From the NCBI GenBank assembly GCA_024220505.1, contig JAKZZE010000011.1:1-64000 (forward strand): a DNA stretch of 64,000 bases, written 5' to 3'. The notes under the pieces are model-generated. The model made no database searches. It was given only the letters and a program-made list of their open reading frames with translations, and was not told the origin of the DNA. Positions 45,621-58,519 of this stretch are shown in pieces. Position numbers and translations under genes: made by a program. The DNA comes from Rhizopus arrhizus (taxonomy: Eukaryota > Mucoromycota > Mucoromycetes > Mucorales > Rhizopodaceae). How positions within the stretch are numbered: position 1 is the first letter of the stretch; every line of letters starts with the position of its first letter.

Positions 45621-47816
45621 ATACTCTCTTATCGATGTATCTATATAATATATGACTGTCAAAGCAAATTTTTACATTTTAACATCCTTAATGCAACCTT
45701 TCAAAAAAAAAGGGACGTATGCATATTTGTTTCTTTCCTTTAAGCTTTATACAAATCAGATACTTTTTCATAGATAATCTGTAATTCTATAAAAATGATC
45801 ATGTTTTTTATGCTATCGCTCAAATTATAGGCTTTTCAGAAGATAAAAAGCTCGTTGATTAAAGCAAGTAGAGTTTTACATTTTGCATTAAAAAAAGGCA
45901 CCATGAAAGAAAGTATTTATCACTTTCATTCAAATAGGGTTAATATATTTAATAGGAAAGGTTACTTTAGTAGTCTCTGTAAATTGCCTGACATAACATT
46001 ATGAATTATGAGTAGAATCTATCTTCACATTTGTTACAAATTAACTATCATAAGGTGTTACAACCGATAAAGGGATACCCCAAGCATCATACTGTTTAAT
46101 CAGAGTTGCACCAACACAGGCCTTCCTCGGAAATTATCTAAAGTAGTGCAAATTTGATGGTTAGTATAAATACCAAATGACTGTTAATGTACAACTAAGC
46201 AAAGCTAGAGTGGAAGGGTATATAAAAAAGCACATTATACATCATTTATTGTCTGAATTTAAAATGGCTAGTAGGATTTCTTCATTTTTATAACCTTAAA
46301 TTATATGTATGAGACCATTGCTCAAAACTATCACTTTCTTTTAAGTATATAGGGTATCATTTAAGTCAAAGGGAATGCCTTATTAATTGTGCCTGGTAAC
46401 TAAATTATGCAGACAAATGCGTGTTGACTGAGATTAAATATCAATACAATCAAATGGTCAAGTGTATTGAACTGTGTTTTCCAAGTATTTAAGAAACATT
46501 TATTATGCGCTCGCTTAATAGTAAAGCTTAATGTTAGGATAGACGCGTCTAATGCACACGGCTTACGAGTAGAAAACAAAGACCATAAAACCCCCTTTTT
46601 TTTTCAGCAAGGCACACACCATTATAAGCGTTAAGTAAAGTACAATCAGTTTTTTTTATCCGAAATAAAAACTCGCTGTTTGTAAAAAAAAAAAAAAAAA
46701 AAGGAAAAAAAAACCAATATAGGGCAATTGCCATTTAGGAAATGATCAATAGCTTCAAACGGAAATAACAAAATTCATTTAAGTTGTTTCTTTCTTTTTT
46801 GTTGATTTAAATGATTATTTGCTCTAAAATTTTTCAAACAGAAGCAAAAGATAAGCTATTATTACATGATTAAAAGCAATTTACCTGATTTTAAATCCTT
46901 GTTAAATGAAAGTTGTAGTTTTTATTTTCAGTGAACGCCTTTCGGAAAAACCAAGTTTGCTAGGTCATCTGAAATTTATGCTACAGATATTGGGTTTGTG
47001 TTATATAAAGGAATGATATGTAGTAAGTATAGTAACCTTCATATCATCCAATTACATAATAGATTTTAGTACAAGAAACTACCTTTACGTTCATACAACC
47101 GTATTGATTTATTCTTCAAGAAAAGATATGCACATAAAGTGGCTGCGAAAAAAAAAAAAAAAAAAAAGAATATTATATAAAACACTTAAGGACTATCTAT
47201 GTTAAAGTGTACTTTATAATGAACGCAGTATGAATGATCCTACTTATTAAGTTCCTCAAATAGTAACAGCTTGACATTTTTAGATATAAACAATCTTCTA
47301 AACATCTCGATGATCGGCTTTGATAGACAGCAAGACATGACTCCTTTGAAGCTTTGGGAAATGATTTCTATACAAATCTCTGTGAAAATTTTCAAACTGA
47401 GAGTGTACAAGCTATAGTGCTGCAATAGTTGATAGATAAATATGTTGTAACTTAATGCTTGTATTTAAATAAAAATAATAACTTTTTTATACAATTATCT
47501 CATAAAGCCTATATTGCGAACGTGAGATAAAGATGGCAGAGACCAGAGGAAATGAATCTCGATTGGATATAAGATCTTCCTTATGTAAAGCATACTTAAA
47601 AGGAAGTGTCTATCTTTGATAAAGTGTGTGAATCAATCTTTCTGACCGAGAGTCGGGGAAAAAATCTCATCACTGCAGCAGTAAATGACGATAAGGGCTT
47701 TAGGTTTCCGATGAGATACTATCAAATTCTGGGTTTTATTATTTTTTTTGTATATTATTTCCAGAAATTAAAGTTGCATTTTGTAAAATTTTATAATACA
47801 ATTTATATGTAATTGC
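45621..47816. other. 2.2-kb gene-poor A+T-rich DNA
   Basis: A-runs at 46684-46702 and 47149-47166. Minus-strand text at 46034-46110 reads like a C-terminal peptide (GATLIKQYDAWGIPLS) ending in a stop, without neighbouring exons. 47605-47812 has a short open frame with no family. Probably old transposon debris. Confidence 0.4.
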
Positions 47817-47826
47817 GACAAGTCAC

Positions 47827-48656
47827 AGCAACATTAAGTACCAGAAAGACTCACACTATTACTTGGGTAACCAATTCAACAGCTTGATACCAGGATCAAC
47901 AGGAGGAGGAGGGCATTTATCATGAAAATAATAATCCAGTTCATGGAGAATCGTACATAGGATAGGCCATAGAGTAAACCAGCTATGAGAATCTGTAGGA
48001 CGAGTTTTATGTAATGGTAGCAAATTAAGAAGGAAATAGATTGGATCTTCAATTGAGCGAGGCAAGTACAGACGATGATGAACATGTAGACAGTCAAAAG
48101 CATATCGACGACTCCAGTTATGATAAGGATGGAAGATGCATTCTTTAGGTTTACCACCAGGTAGCCAACCAAGACGCCAGCGAAGAACACGACTACGTTC
48201 AGAACAAGTCATCGGTAACCAAAGGATAGGATCCACTTGTATAGTAGGGCGAGTAGAGGTTAACAGGATGGAATCAGAGTTATTATATAGATTTTGAAAT
48301 TGATCAGCTAAGAATTTGGTGCGAAGAGAGAGAAATTTCTTTTTATCTAAAGTATCAAGGATTGGCCCACAGAGAGATTTCCACATTGGAGTATTAGCCA
48401 GTTTGTACCAGTGAGAGCGGCTAGTTGAAGATTGAATATATGGCAGCAGATGAGCAAGAAGAGTATCATCAGGTAAATGAGTACTACGAAAAAGATACTG
48501 GGCTTGAAGGACTGCAACACGAGTTCGCATCGATGAGAGATTGACCAGGTGAGATACAATGGGTGCAGTGGCTCCGCCCGCATTTCAGGTTCAGACAAGT
48601 GTGAAAATCATTTCAGACGAACTGATGTAAATTGCTAATATCTTTTGTATTTTCGT
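47827..48656 (-). mobile_element. 5'-truncated LINE fragment with 10-bp target duplication
   Basis: Flanked by GACAAGTCAC at 47817-47826 and 48657-48666. The insert holds the C-terminal end of a non-LTR retrotransposon reverse transcriptase (223 codons, 48530-47859, open further to about 48585) with the post-RT block SERSRVLRWRLGWLPGGKP and a Cys/His motif (CIFHPYHNWSRRYAFDCLH). The 3' end has no clear poly-A. Confidence 0.75.
47859..48530 (-). pseudogene. Reverse-transcriptase C-terminal fragment of the LINE
   Basis: Open frame lacking the catalytic RT core entirely. Residues present: thumb/connection region (RTRVAVLQAQYLFRS) and the C-terminal zinc-knuckle-like C-x-H...H...C-x-H motif. It is the result of incomplete reverse transcription at insertion. 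Confidence 0.7.
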
Positions 48657-48666
48657 GACAAGTCAC

Positions 48667-49027
48667 TGTTTCATGCACTTGCATCGCTTTTAATCCTTAT
48701 ACTCTTAGATGAGTTTTAATAAACATTAAAATTTTAATCCGTAAAAAGAAGCTTGTATCCGTTGTGTCTTACAGAAGTCGCATACTCTTCTAAAATTCCA
48801 ATTTTGTAAAACTAATGTACTACTATTGAATTAGGCATAAGCAATGAAGATTAAAAACACCACGCTATGATACAACTCTCTCAATAACATTCAGCTTTTA
48901 CTTTAACATAGGCCTCATACTGGTACATATTAAGCTAAAAGTAATAAAAAGAAAGAAATGCTATATTTGTGATACATGTAGTAAGGATCCCATATATTTT
49001 AGCAATCTGAGTGAAAATTTATTCAAA
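48667..49027. other. Promoter region of the M28 peptidase
   Basis: A+T-rich; no distinct element recognised. Confidence 0.35.
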
Positions 49028-51432
49028 ATGAGTATAAATTTGTCAGCAAAAAGCTTTTCTCCTCTTCTTTATCATTTTTTCATCATGTCGGGATCGATAC
49101 GTTTACCAAATGATGATAAAAATGGATACTTCAAAAAAGCACGTAACTGGCTTAAAAATCAATGGAATAGCGAGCCTAATGAAAGATCACCTTTATTAAA
49201 TGATCAACAAGAATCTAAAAGAAAAACAAAATTCAGAGTCATCTTTTCATCTATTTCTCTTTTGATTGCCCTCATTATCTTAGGATTGACCATCAGATAT
49301 TGGTTCAAACATCATGACAAAGAAGTAGACGGTAAGAATACAAACAAAGCGCGAAATATATTAACAATTGAATAGATGGTACACCACCTCCAAACCGGAA
49401 TTTTTTGACACCAACCGAACAAGAATTTCTTGATTTACCCTCTAACACAAGTGTGCGTGAATATCTTAAGATCTATACGTCCAAAGCACATCTAGCTGGC
49501 ACGCCCAATGATCAAGAACAGGCCGAGTGGACTCGTGATCAATTTCAGTCCTTTGGCTTAAACGCAACGATTGATACCTACTGGCCACTGTTGAACTATC
49601 CTATTTCACACCGATTTGCCATCATCTCTGGACCAGAGCACTTACAATATGAAGCTAAATTACGCGAGGATCCAGTTGAAGAAGATGAAACCAGCAAAGA
49701 CCCAGATGTGATACCCACTTTCCACGGTTATTCCAAAAATGGTACTGCAACTGGCCGCGTGGTCTATGCCAATTATGGCCGTATAGAAGACTTCCAGTTC
49801 TTGAAAGATCATGGCATTGATTTAAACGGTACTATTGCCCTTGTTCGTTATGGAGGCTCATTTCGTGGCTTGAAGGTGAAAGCAGCCGAGGTTTTTGGAT
49901 GTAGTGGTGTTTTGATTTATTCAGATCCTATTGATGATGGACCACTTAATAAAGAAGAGCTTCCTAAATCTTACCCTGATGGTCCCTGGCGTTCTCAGAG
50001 TTCAGCCCAACGAGGCTCTGTTCAGTATCTTTCCTTAATCGCTGGTGATCCACTGACACCTGGCTACCCTGCTTTAGAAAACGCGACACGTATTGACCCA
50101 GAAGATTCTCCCGGCTTAGCTAAGATTCCTTCCTTGCCTCTCTCTTGGGAGGATGCATTGCCTATTTTGAAGGCCACCCAAGGACATGGTGTCCGCGCTG
50201 ATAAAGACTGGACTGGTGGGCTTGAAGGTGTGGATTATTTCTCTGGTCCCACTGAAGGTGAAGCTGTATTGGTGAATCATATCGAAAACAAAATTACGCC
50301 TATCTGGAATGTTATTGCTCGTATTGAAGGAGCAGAAGAGCCAAAAAGAGCGATTGTTCTGGGCAACCATCGTGATGCTTGGGTCTATGGTGCTGTTGAT
50401 CCCTCTTCCGGATCCGCTGCCATGTTGGAACTTGCTCGTGCCTTTGGTCAGCTCTTAAAGAGCGGATGGCGTCCACGCCGTACAATCATTTTAGCTTCCT
50501 GGGATGCTGAGGAATATGGCCTGGTAGGCTCTACCGAATGGGTTGAAGAGAATAAGGATTGGCTGAATGAGCAAGCTGTTGTTTATATCAATGTTGATAC
50601 TGCTGTTAGTGGTCCTCACTTTGATACTAGCGCATCACCTACTCTTAACCGTTTGCTGTACGATATCACCTCACTTGTGGAGGATCCTCGCACAGGTGGC
50701 TCTGTTTATGATGCGTGGAGTGCTGATTACAAGCTCTCTGGCAATCAACGACCACCAGTGGGTCAATTGGGGTCTGGATCTGACTTTGTTGCCTTTATGG
50801 ATCATGTTGGTATCGCTAGTATCGACTTAGCCTTTAGTGGTAACTATGGTGTTTATCATAGCAACTATGACAGTTTCCATTGGATGGAAAAGTTTGGTGA
50901 CCCTGATTTCCGATACCATCAAACAATGGTCAAAATCTGGGGGCTTCTCGCCTTACGACTCTCAGAAAGTCTTATTTTACCTCTTCACCCAGCAGATTAT
51001 GCTGCAGAGCTGAACAAGTATGTCAATAACTTGAGCACCTACACATCCTCTTTGAATTCTTTGCCTGATGCCGTAGATAAACTAGAACGCACCGCAACTC
51101 GATTCGAGCGTCGCTTGGAACGTCTTGCTGGCCGTCTTGCCAAATACGATGATTTGGATGACGTTCCTGCTCACTTAATACAACGTCTGGAAAAAGCCAA
51201 TAAGCGCCTGACCTACTTTGAAAGAGGATTTATTGACCCTGAAGGTATTCCAGGTCGTACGTGGTTCAAGCATGTAGTATATGCACCTGGACTTTGGACT
51301 GGCTATTCTTCTCAAGTGTTTCCTGCTATTATGGATAGTATCAATGCTAAAGATGATAAACTTGTGGCTCATACTGAGACAAGAGCAGCCAAAAGTATTG
51401 AAAAGGCTGCAGAGTATTTAAAAACGAAATAA
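49028..51432 (+). CDS. M28 glutamate-carboxypeptidase-like type II membrane peptidase
   Basis: Model: 49028-49331 + 49376-51432; 786 residues, or 767 from the ATG at 49085, which is equally plausible. Short cytosolic tail with an ERSPLL acidic/dileucine-type signal, then one membrane helix (about 77-98, ISLLIALIILGLTI). A PA (protease-associated) domain is followed by the M28 domain with zinc ligands and catalytic residues: GNHRDAWVYGAVDPSSG, SWDAEEYGLVGS, NVDTAVSG, and YGVYHSNYDSFHW. A transferrin-receptor-like helical dimerisation domain closes it. Family members (GCPII, fungal vacuolar/ER relatives) cleave C-terminal residues from peptides in the lumen. All catalytic positions look intact. 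Confidence 0.92.
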
Positions 51433-51462
51433 ATTATTATTTATTATTATAAAAAGTAAAGG

Positions 51463-54400
51463 TTATGATTTTTCACGAACGGTGGATGGCTCACCGTGTA
51501 ATAATAAGTTATGTCCCTCATCTGTTAATTGAAGTTTAAAGAGCATTCGGTACTTGTTATTTTCAGGGTCCACCATAGATCCAAATATCAGTGCAAGTTC
51601 TGCCTTGTGTCCATTGTTTAAACATTTCATTTGTGCGCCTAGTATGATTTGTTCAATGGTACCCTACATAAAACGCTTTAGCCTTGTGTACGATATACAT
51701 TATAAAAAGGGAAACGTACGGTAAAAACATTACGAATTTCAATAAATGAAGAATGAAAAGCAATAACGAATGGGTATGAAAATGCAAAGAATTCAGGGCT
51801 TCCTTCCCATTCAATCAAAAACTTTTTAAATAGCCGATTGCCTTTACTATCTATATAAAATGCATATTCTACAGATGTGAAATTAATAAGACATTATATA
51901 AACAAAAATAAAGCTTACCGTCATAGCATACAAAATAATGATTTCTAGGTGTTCTGAATATTGCAATACGTTTTATAGATTGTCGTAAATTTAGTGATGT
52001 AGGCTCTTTTTCTCTTTCAATGATAAATGAAAGGCTTTTATCAGCTGGATTGAGTAATTCTACAATAATAGTCAAAAAAAAAATTGACTTAAGGTAACAA
52101 CAGCTTACGTTGAGGTTGATCTGTTCTCATGTCTATTAAGATAACACCTCTAGAAGTAGTAATCAACATCATGGTTGCTGACAATTCTACAGCATATGCC
52201 TCACAAGGAACATAACAATCCTTAATCTTTCTTAAATTCGATTCGTTCATTGAATTTGATTGACGCAAAGCTAGTAATGTATTCATCAAACTGCGTCTTT
52301 TCCCACTTGTACTGCTATTGTTGTTATGCTGATGTGCTGTTGCAACAATAATTTCTTTCTTGATTGGTTCATATGCAGATATAACAGAATGAAGGGTAGA
52401 TATTTTAGGAATACAGACCATGGTTCTTTGTAAACATGTGCCCACATAAAAAAAAGGAACATGTGTCTGAATCAAGCGACCCAGCGGCTGAGATTCTGGC
52501 TTGTTATTAACAGCATCCAGTGGATATTCCCATAACATCCTATCTGCTAAGACTAAAAGTGTTTGTGTACTCTCAATCGCTTGGATTTGGGCGACTCGGT
52601 CAAGTGAGAGTATTTTATGTGGTTTTGACTGTTTGTAATTATGATGACCCACATAAACACCGTCATCCGCTGCCAGTAGATATTGTTGCCCACTATCTAT
52701 AGAGAATAAGCAAATTGTGCAAATATCATAACGATAACCTTACTGAATGTAATAAAATGATTAATCTTGTTTGATTCTTGAAATGCATGTTCTTTAAAGA
52801 CTGGTACAGTCTTGAATATAGGTTTCTTTTTGTTCATATCTTCTTGATGAGCCTTGATCTTGTCAATCCACGTCTTTCTTACAGCAGCAGAAGAAGCAAA
52901 AAGAGTAAGCTGAATAGAATCTCTGCCCAAATGTTGAAAAGAGATTGGATAACATGAATCCTCATTGCTACTATTTAAATAAGAGTTAAGGTCAGTGGAC
53001 GCTCTGACATGAATACCAGCTCCACCAGTGGATGCAACCATCATTGTATTGTTGGGATTATTGTTTGTCAAATAAGGTAATACGATCGAATTCGATCTTT
53101 TATTGCTATTGTGTATGGATGGGTCATACTTTGGTATATACGCGTGCAAAAGTTCTATTGGGATGGGCTTCTTTTGCATCACATATTTTTCTACACCATT
53201 TGACATTTTGAGCTTAGCAACGCATAAATAATGATCAAATAAGATGATTTGATACTCAACAGAGTCGGCTTGAGCTGTTTTTTTTAATGTTCCTTGCTTA
53301 ATAATTGAGCGATTTTTTGCTAATAAATCAAGATCCTTTGTCTGTGTTAATATGCTTATTTTGAAGAGAATGAATCATATCGAACTTACAGTTTCGTCTG
53401 TTTTGTATTTAAATGACAGGTTATAATGTATTCTTTCCAAATCAAATCGAGTCTTTGCTTGTCCAGTTTCAAAATTAACTCGAGACAAGAACTGTTTAAT
53501 GATACTGATGGCCTTTGGTAAATATTGTTTATCAGGATGCCCATCTGGTGTATGTTTTAATATTTCATTGAACAATAAAGTATATCTTCCTAATCGAGTT
53601 GTTGGTTTTGTAAGATATCCATTTAATTCGAGCTTTAAAGAACTAGGATGCCTTTCGGTTGCCTAATCGCCTTCTGTTAGGTATAATGTATATATAAAAT
53701 AGTATGATACTTGCCTGTACAAAAGCTTCAAAGTTCGAATTGATATATTTTTCGCTCTCTAATGTAAACCTGGCCTCGTGTTGCTTTGAACCATAAGCAA
53801 TATAGGGCTCAAAATCAATAACAAAGTCCAGCAAGATATCACCAATTTGATAAATAATTGGATTTTCATCTTGTCTTGATTTAAGTGCATTTAATAATCG
53901 AATATTGATTTCATAGATGGACGCAATATTTCTAAATACTTTGTGGATAAACGACTCTCTTCTTGATGTTGGAATAATGGGCCTTTCCCTCAATGGTTTA
54001 ATCCACACCTACCCATATATATAATCATATTAGTAATAGTAATAAGAAAGATTCAAGTTGTTTACAGTCTGTAAATAACCCAAACTCAAAACGTAGTCTT
54101 CTTCTGTGTAAATTAATTCATACAAATTCTCCTGTCTTTTACGCTCTATCTTTGGTATTGAATTATATGTTTCTTTGTCAATCCTATTTGCCCATAATCG
54201 GTCATCATCATGTTGATTAGGGTATTGTTGTGAGCTTTTGAATTTTACGTTTTTCTTTTCTTGTTCTTCACTATAGTGGAACTATACCAAATATATGTTA
54301 TTTTCTTGAGTTGATTTTTGTAATACTTTGCATAAGTGTACTTGTGGTATCCTTTTTGGACATGTTGGACTATAACAGGGTTTTTTACTCCAACATGTAG

Positions 54401-55113
54401 GTGAGTAGCAAAAAGTAAGTTCAGTTAATACACCGTTGGGTATACTATCATTGATAACTAGTTCAGAAGTAGTTGATTCTATTTCACTCATGCTGTCATT
54501 ATTCTGATATATAATGGTTTGATTAGAAAATTCATATAAATAATGGATAGAATCCACAAGCTGTGTTTCATAGCAAACATCATGAAAGACTCTTTGTGAA
54601 GCAAGAGCCTTTCCAACTCGAGTAGCCAATTTTCTATCTTTTGCTTGTAATATCAAAGCAATCTTGTCCTAAACAGCATATTATTAGTAATAATAATATA
54701 GTACATTATATAGTAATACGCACAACTACTTCTTTACCATGAAAGGTATTTTTATATTCAATATCATTTTTGATATGATCTGACACTGTAATAAGTTGTT
54801 TTAATTCATATACTATTTTTGATATAAATGCTGGATAAATGCTAAGAGTTCTTTCTATCTTTGCTGTTGGTGTCCCGTAAGCAAAACTGTTTGAACGTTG
54901 TGCCATAACGTCTTCTGGGTCTATATTAAAAAAGTCAAAAAAGGGGAAAAACAAAAAAATAAATAAAAATAAAAAAAAAATTTATAAACATCAATAGTTT
55001 TTATTTTTATTTTTATTTGTATTTTTTTTTTAGCTCAAACTTGATAATGTAACATTCATTATATCTTCAGCTAATAAACTCAAAGTTTCTTGCTCTTTTT
55101 CACTTGAAACCAT
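51463..55113 (-). CDS. Rho1 guanine-nucleotide exchange factor, DEP-DH-PH-CNH (Rom2/Rgf1 type)
   Basis: Model (minus): 55113-55041, 54920-54724, 54668-54327, 54281-54066, 54008-53715, 53662-53390, 53341-52744, 52696-52109, 52059-51919, 51868-51720, 51663-51463; 1,023 residues. The first exon is uncertain; an ATG at 54906 inside exon 2 gives 999 residues minus a few. DEP (about 60-160, FHGKEVVDKIALILQAKDRK), DH/RhoGEF (about 255-450, ENLYELIYTEEDYV; LTKPTTRLGRYTLLF), PH (about 470-660) and CNH (about 665-1010). It would load GTP on Rho1 for cell-wall synthesis and actin polarity. One intron starts GC (CAG|GCAAGT). Ends 31 bases from the convergent peptidase gene. Confidence 0.9.
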
Positions 55114-55239
55114 TTTACTTCTCCTTAAAAAAAAAAAAAGACAGAAACATAGCGTTTTAGAGAGATATTTATAATTTTTGTTATCGGACAATAGAATAGT
55201 CTTATTTATTTTCCAAATTTGTCATCATTCGCAAAAACT

Positions 55240-55373
55240 TCTCTGAACCCTCAGCTGCTTGTGCTTCCTACTATCTGGCGTGCCTATTGGAGATTTACTA
55301 TTGATGGCTTTCCTTTTATTGATAAACAACTGATCACTGGTGCTATTTTGCAGTTTGCCACCTTCAAATAGGG
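55240..55373 (+). pseudogene. Short LINE reverse-transcriptase scrap
   Basis: Reads LPTIWRAYWRFTIDGFPFID... in one frame, similar to the end of the fragment at 39990-40234. No start, no flanking exons. Confidence 0.4.
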
Positions 55374-56521
55374 CAGACTCGATCTCGAATAGCATGTTCA
55401 ATCACTTGCACTCTATTTCTTTTTGGTCCGCACCGCTCTCAAACGTGTAACTCCTATTATATTTTATAAATAAAAATATATTTATTTACAAAAAAAATTA
55501 GTCAAAGAAGGCTAACAATGGTGTATGCCTTGCGGCACCTGAATAAAATCCTCCTTCTACAGAAAGAAAAAATATGAGTCCATGAAGATAACGAATAGCG
55601 ATTTTTCAGAATAACCAAAGCTTTTTATTGATATTAAAAATAAAACAGCTGATGTTATTCAATCAAAAGGATCAAATACAAACAAATTTAAAAAATTAAT
55701 ATTTGGAAGTTAATTTGATATTCCAAGTACCTCTTCTTTTAGTTATATCACCTAAACAAAATACTTTCAAATGCACCGCGAGATATTAATATTCGACCGT
55801 TTTTATTGTGTCGGCCAAATAAAAAATAAATGAATTAATTAATCACCATGTGTATTAATAAGGACATGACTGAAAAGCATTCAACAGTGATCCCTTCATT
55901 GTTTCATGATGTATCTTATACATGGTCAACATTTTCTATACGGGTTTTGCAAACAAGCAACTATTTGACTTTTACTTGCAAAAGAAAATATTGCTTCTAT
56001 TGCTGGCTACATTCGAGTAAAAAAAAATTATGGAACAATAACAAAAAAAAGACCGTGCGAGTAAACATATAGTTATATGATTATATATAAACTCAATCTA
56101 AAAAGGTTGACTGTTGATAAGATTAATGCAAGCAGTAATGAGCTCATAATACAAGGGGGAACAAAGTTACACTACTTCATGTTTCATAAACAAGTATGAT
56201 CGAAGAAAATGCACTCCATTTTAACTGTCTACATGTGAAACCTCAATCCAAAAAAATGGATTTTATATTTCCTTACTTTGTACAATAAATAACCTTTTTC
56301 TTTTCTTTTTTTAAAAGCGATAACAATAACAACGCGAGTTCATGTACACGCACACACACATAATCTTAATTGCTGACAAAAAAGTTAAATTAAAAAAAAA
56401 AAAATTCTGTACTTTCTCCAGATCTTCCTGACATTCTTTTCTTTTTTGGATCCCGAAATGTTTAATAGAAAAAAAAGAGAGAAGAGATTTCTCTTTACAT
56501 TTTCTCTCTTTTACTTGCACT
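55374..56521. other. Intergenic A+T-rich DNA
   Basis: A 74-codon frame at 55848-56072 lacks any recognisable feature; I see no gene. Contains a CACACACACA microsatellite at 56350-56360. Confidence 0.4.
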
Positions 56522-56955
56522 ATGTCATCCGAGTAAATAATTAGAATGTAGAGTTGATTTGATTAATAAAAGGAAAAAATAGACTTATAGAAAAAAAGCT
56601 ATATCTAATACAGCATACTTCAACATTCAATACAATACATATTATAGCGGCTGTTTTGGGTATCGTGGGTGCAATTATAGTTGGACTAAGTATATGTTTT
56701 GTGTGTAAAAGAAAGAAAAGACATATAGAAAAGCAAACACCCTGTGAAAAACCAAATCCACTGGCTAATCATTTTGAAACCATGGAAATACCACCTCATG
56801 ATTTTGTAACTATGGAGATACCCACACCTGCTATTCTTGTAGACAACCACAGTCCAATGATGCAGCAACATCAATTACAAATCAAATTACAACAACAACT
56901 TTACATACCTAATCACCATAATTCATTTCTACCACCACCACCTTATCATCCATGA
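56522..56955 (+). CDS. Small single-pass membrane protein with C-terminal PPPY motif
   Basis: Model: 56522-56532 + 56583-56955; 127 residues, with an 11-base first exon (ATG TCA TCC GA) and a 50-base GT-AG intron. The border is inferred from phase; the downstream open part is secure. A membrane helix (about 25-45, IIAAVLGIVGAIIVGLSICF) is followed by a basic stop-transfer (CKRKKRH), then a Gln/His/Pro-rich cytosolic tail ending LPPPPYHP. The PPxY motif is the ligand of WW domains in Rsp5/Nedd4 HECT ligases, so an Rsp5-adaptor role is possible. Its stop codon is 9 bases from the stop of the convergent SPX-RING gene. Confidence 0.6.
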
Positions 56956-56964
56956 TTTATTATT

Positions 56965-58451
56965 TCACATGATACAACATTTTGTAGGGCTATTCATTCT
57001 TAATAATTGTTCTTCTGTATATCGTTTACCCGTCATTGCTTCTATATCCTCAATTGCCTGTTCCCTTTCATTCTCACGTCGCTTCATTTTGATCTCTTGT
57101 GGAAAATAAAGTTTTAAAAAGTTTTGTAAGCCTTCATCTAAATTATTTGCAGTCGCATCACTGACAGCAGTTGGATGTCGACATAGTGGACAGCTAGGCA
57201 TTCGTTTCTTTTGTGCCTTAACTAAGCATCTCACGCAGAATACATGATCACATTCTAGGCGAATCGGACGCCAAGCGACGGACATACAGATAGGACAAGC
57301 TACAGTATTGATTTAGTGTCTTTGTCTTCCACATATTGTTTGGATGAGCTTACCGTAATCGTCTGGTTGTGGTATGATACTTGTTAATTTATCTGTAATG
57401 GAAGCATACAGCATCACTGCTAATTTGGAATCCAATAGCTGATCAACGGATACAAGTTGAGGAAACACATGGCTGGCTGATAACCCGCTCTGTTTATCAT
57501 GCTTTTTTAGGATCTTACGCATTGCTGTCTGATTTAATAATTGATAATGCTTGACTGTGATTAGCTGAGTATTGAGTGCAATAAACTGTTCAAAGCATCG
57601 TTTTGATTCTTTGCTTTTCAATCGTTTGAGTTGATTCGTCTTGTTCAATTCATCAAGAAACCACTGCATTTGCCTTTTAGATTTATCCACATTGGTTGTA
57701 TTTTGAAATATACAAGAGTCCATATAGACTGCAAAAATCTTACGCCAATGATACATGTCTTGCTGTGAAGGAGAGGCCTATCATAGTATGTTTGAGTATA
57801 TGCACTTTTTTTACTGGCATTTATGTGAATATGTGTACCAGTCTAGTAAGCTCTGTTTGTAGTGTAACCACTTGGTTTTTAAATTTCTCTGCCGTCTCAT
57901 CCTGTAATTTATGTGCTTCTGTCAATTCATTTAACAGCGTCTCAAAAAACTCATTGTCCTGCTCCAATTGAATCACAATCGATCTCCTTTGTTCATTCCC
58001 AGACTTTTCCTCCAATGTCATACTCAGCAATTCCTTCATGATATCTACTACGTCTTTTGATTGGTTAAATTTATTTATCGAGAAAACGTCTTTATTGCTA
58101 TAACTGGTCTTGTACTCCAGCTTGGGTCTACTTGTTCTCAATCGAGACAAAATTTCTTCTTGAGCCTCGTTTGTGTCATATGTGAACTCAATATTTGGTT
58201 TCACGTGAGGTGGTTCCCCTAGCAAGATATTGGCATACACATACAAACTAATTCCTGTGCAAATGTTTACCAGTAAAGTAATATTTTATATTTTTATCAT
58301 TTTGTAATAAAGAAACGGATAATCCTCTACTTTCAATCTCTTGAGTGACTTTGTTGATCAATTTCTTTAACGATTTATATTGAATGAGATAAGGTCTCCA
58401 CTCTAAAGGAATATTTTCTGATTCTGTTTCTAGTTGTTTAGCAAACTTCAT
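56965..58451 (-). CDS. SPX-RING E3 ubiquitin ligase-like protein
   Basis: Model (minus): 58451-58271, 58218-57839, 57777-57354, 57299-56965; 439 residues. The N-terminal SPX domain begins MKFAKQLE, has YLIQYKSLKKLINKV with the lysine cluster that binds inositol pyrophosphates, and after the first splice continues TGEPPHVKPNIEFTYD. The RING finger (about 330-370: CPICMSVAW...CDHVFCVRC...CPLC) is C3HC4-type. A CCIM-like end (KCCIM) could be a prenylation CaaX box, but this is inference. The SPX+RING pair is known from fungal and plant (NLA/BAH1) phosphate-signalling ligases. Its ATG lies 68 bases downstream of the M13 stop codon. Confidence 0.88.
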
Positions 58452-58519
58452 TAATATGGAATGTGTACAAAAAGTAAATAAAAAATAAAAAATAAAAAAA
58501 AATATTTTTTTATACATTT

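Noticed and set aside
46034..46110. C-terminal-looking peptide on the minus strand
   Set aside because: Single short segment without supporting exons; could be chance or debris.
55848..56072. 74-codon plus-strand frame
   Set aside because: No domain, lysine/A-rich tail from homopolymer DNA, no flanking signals.
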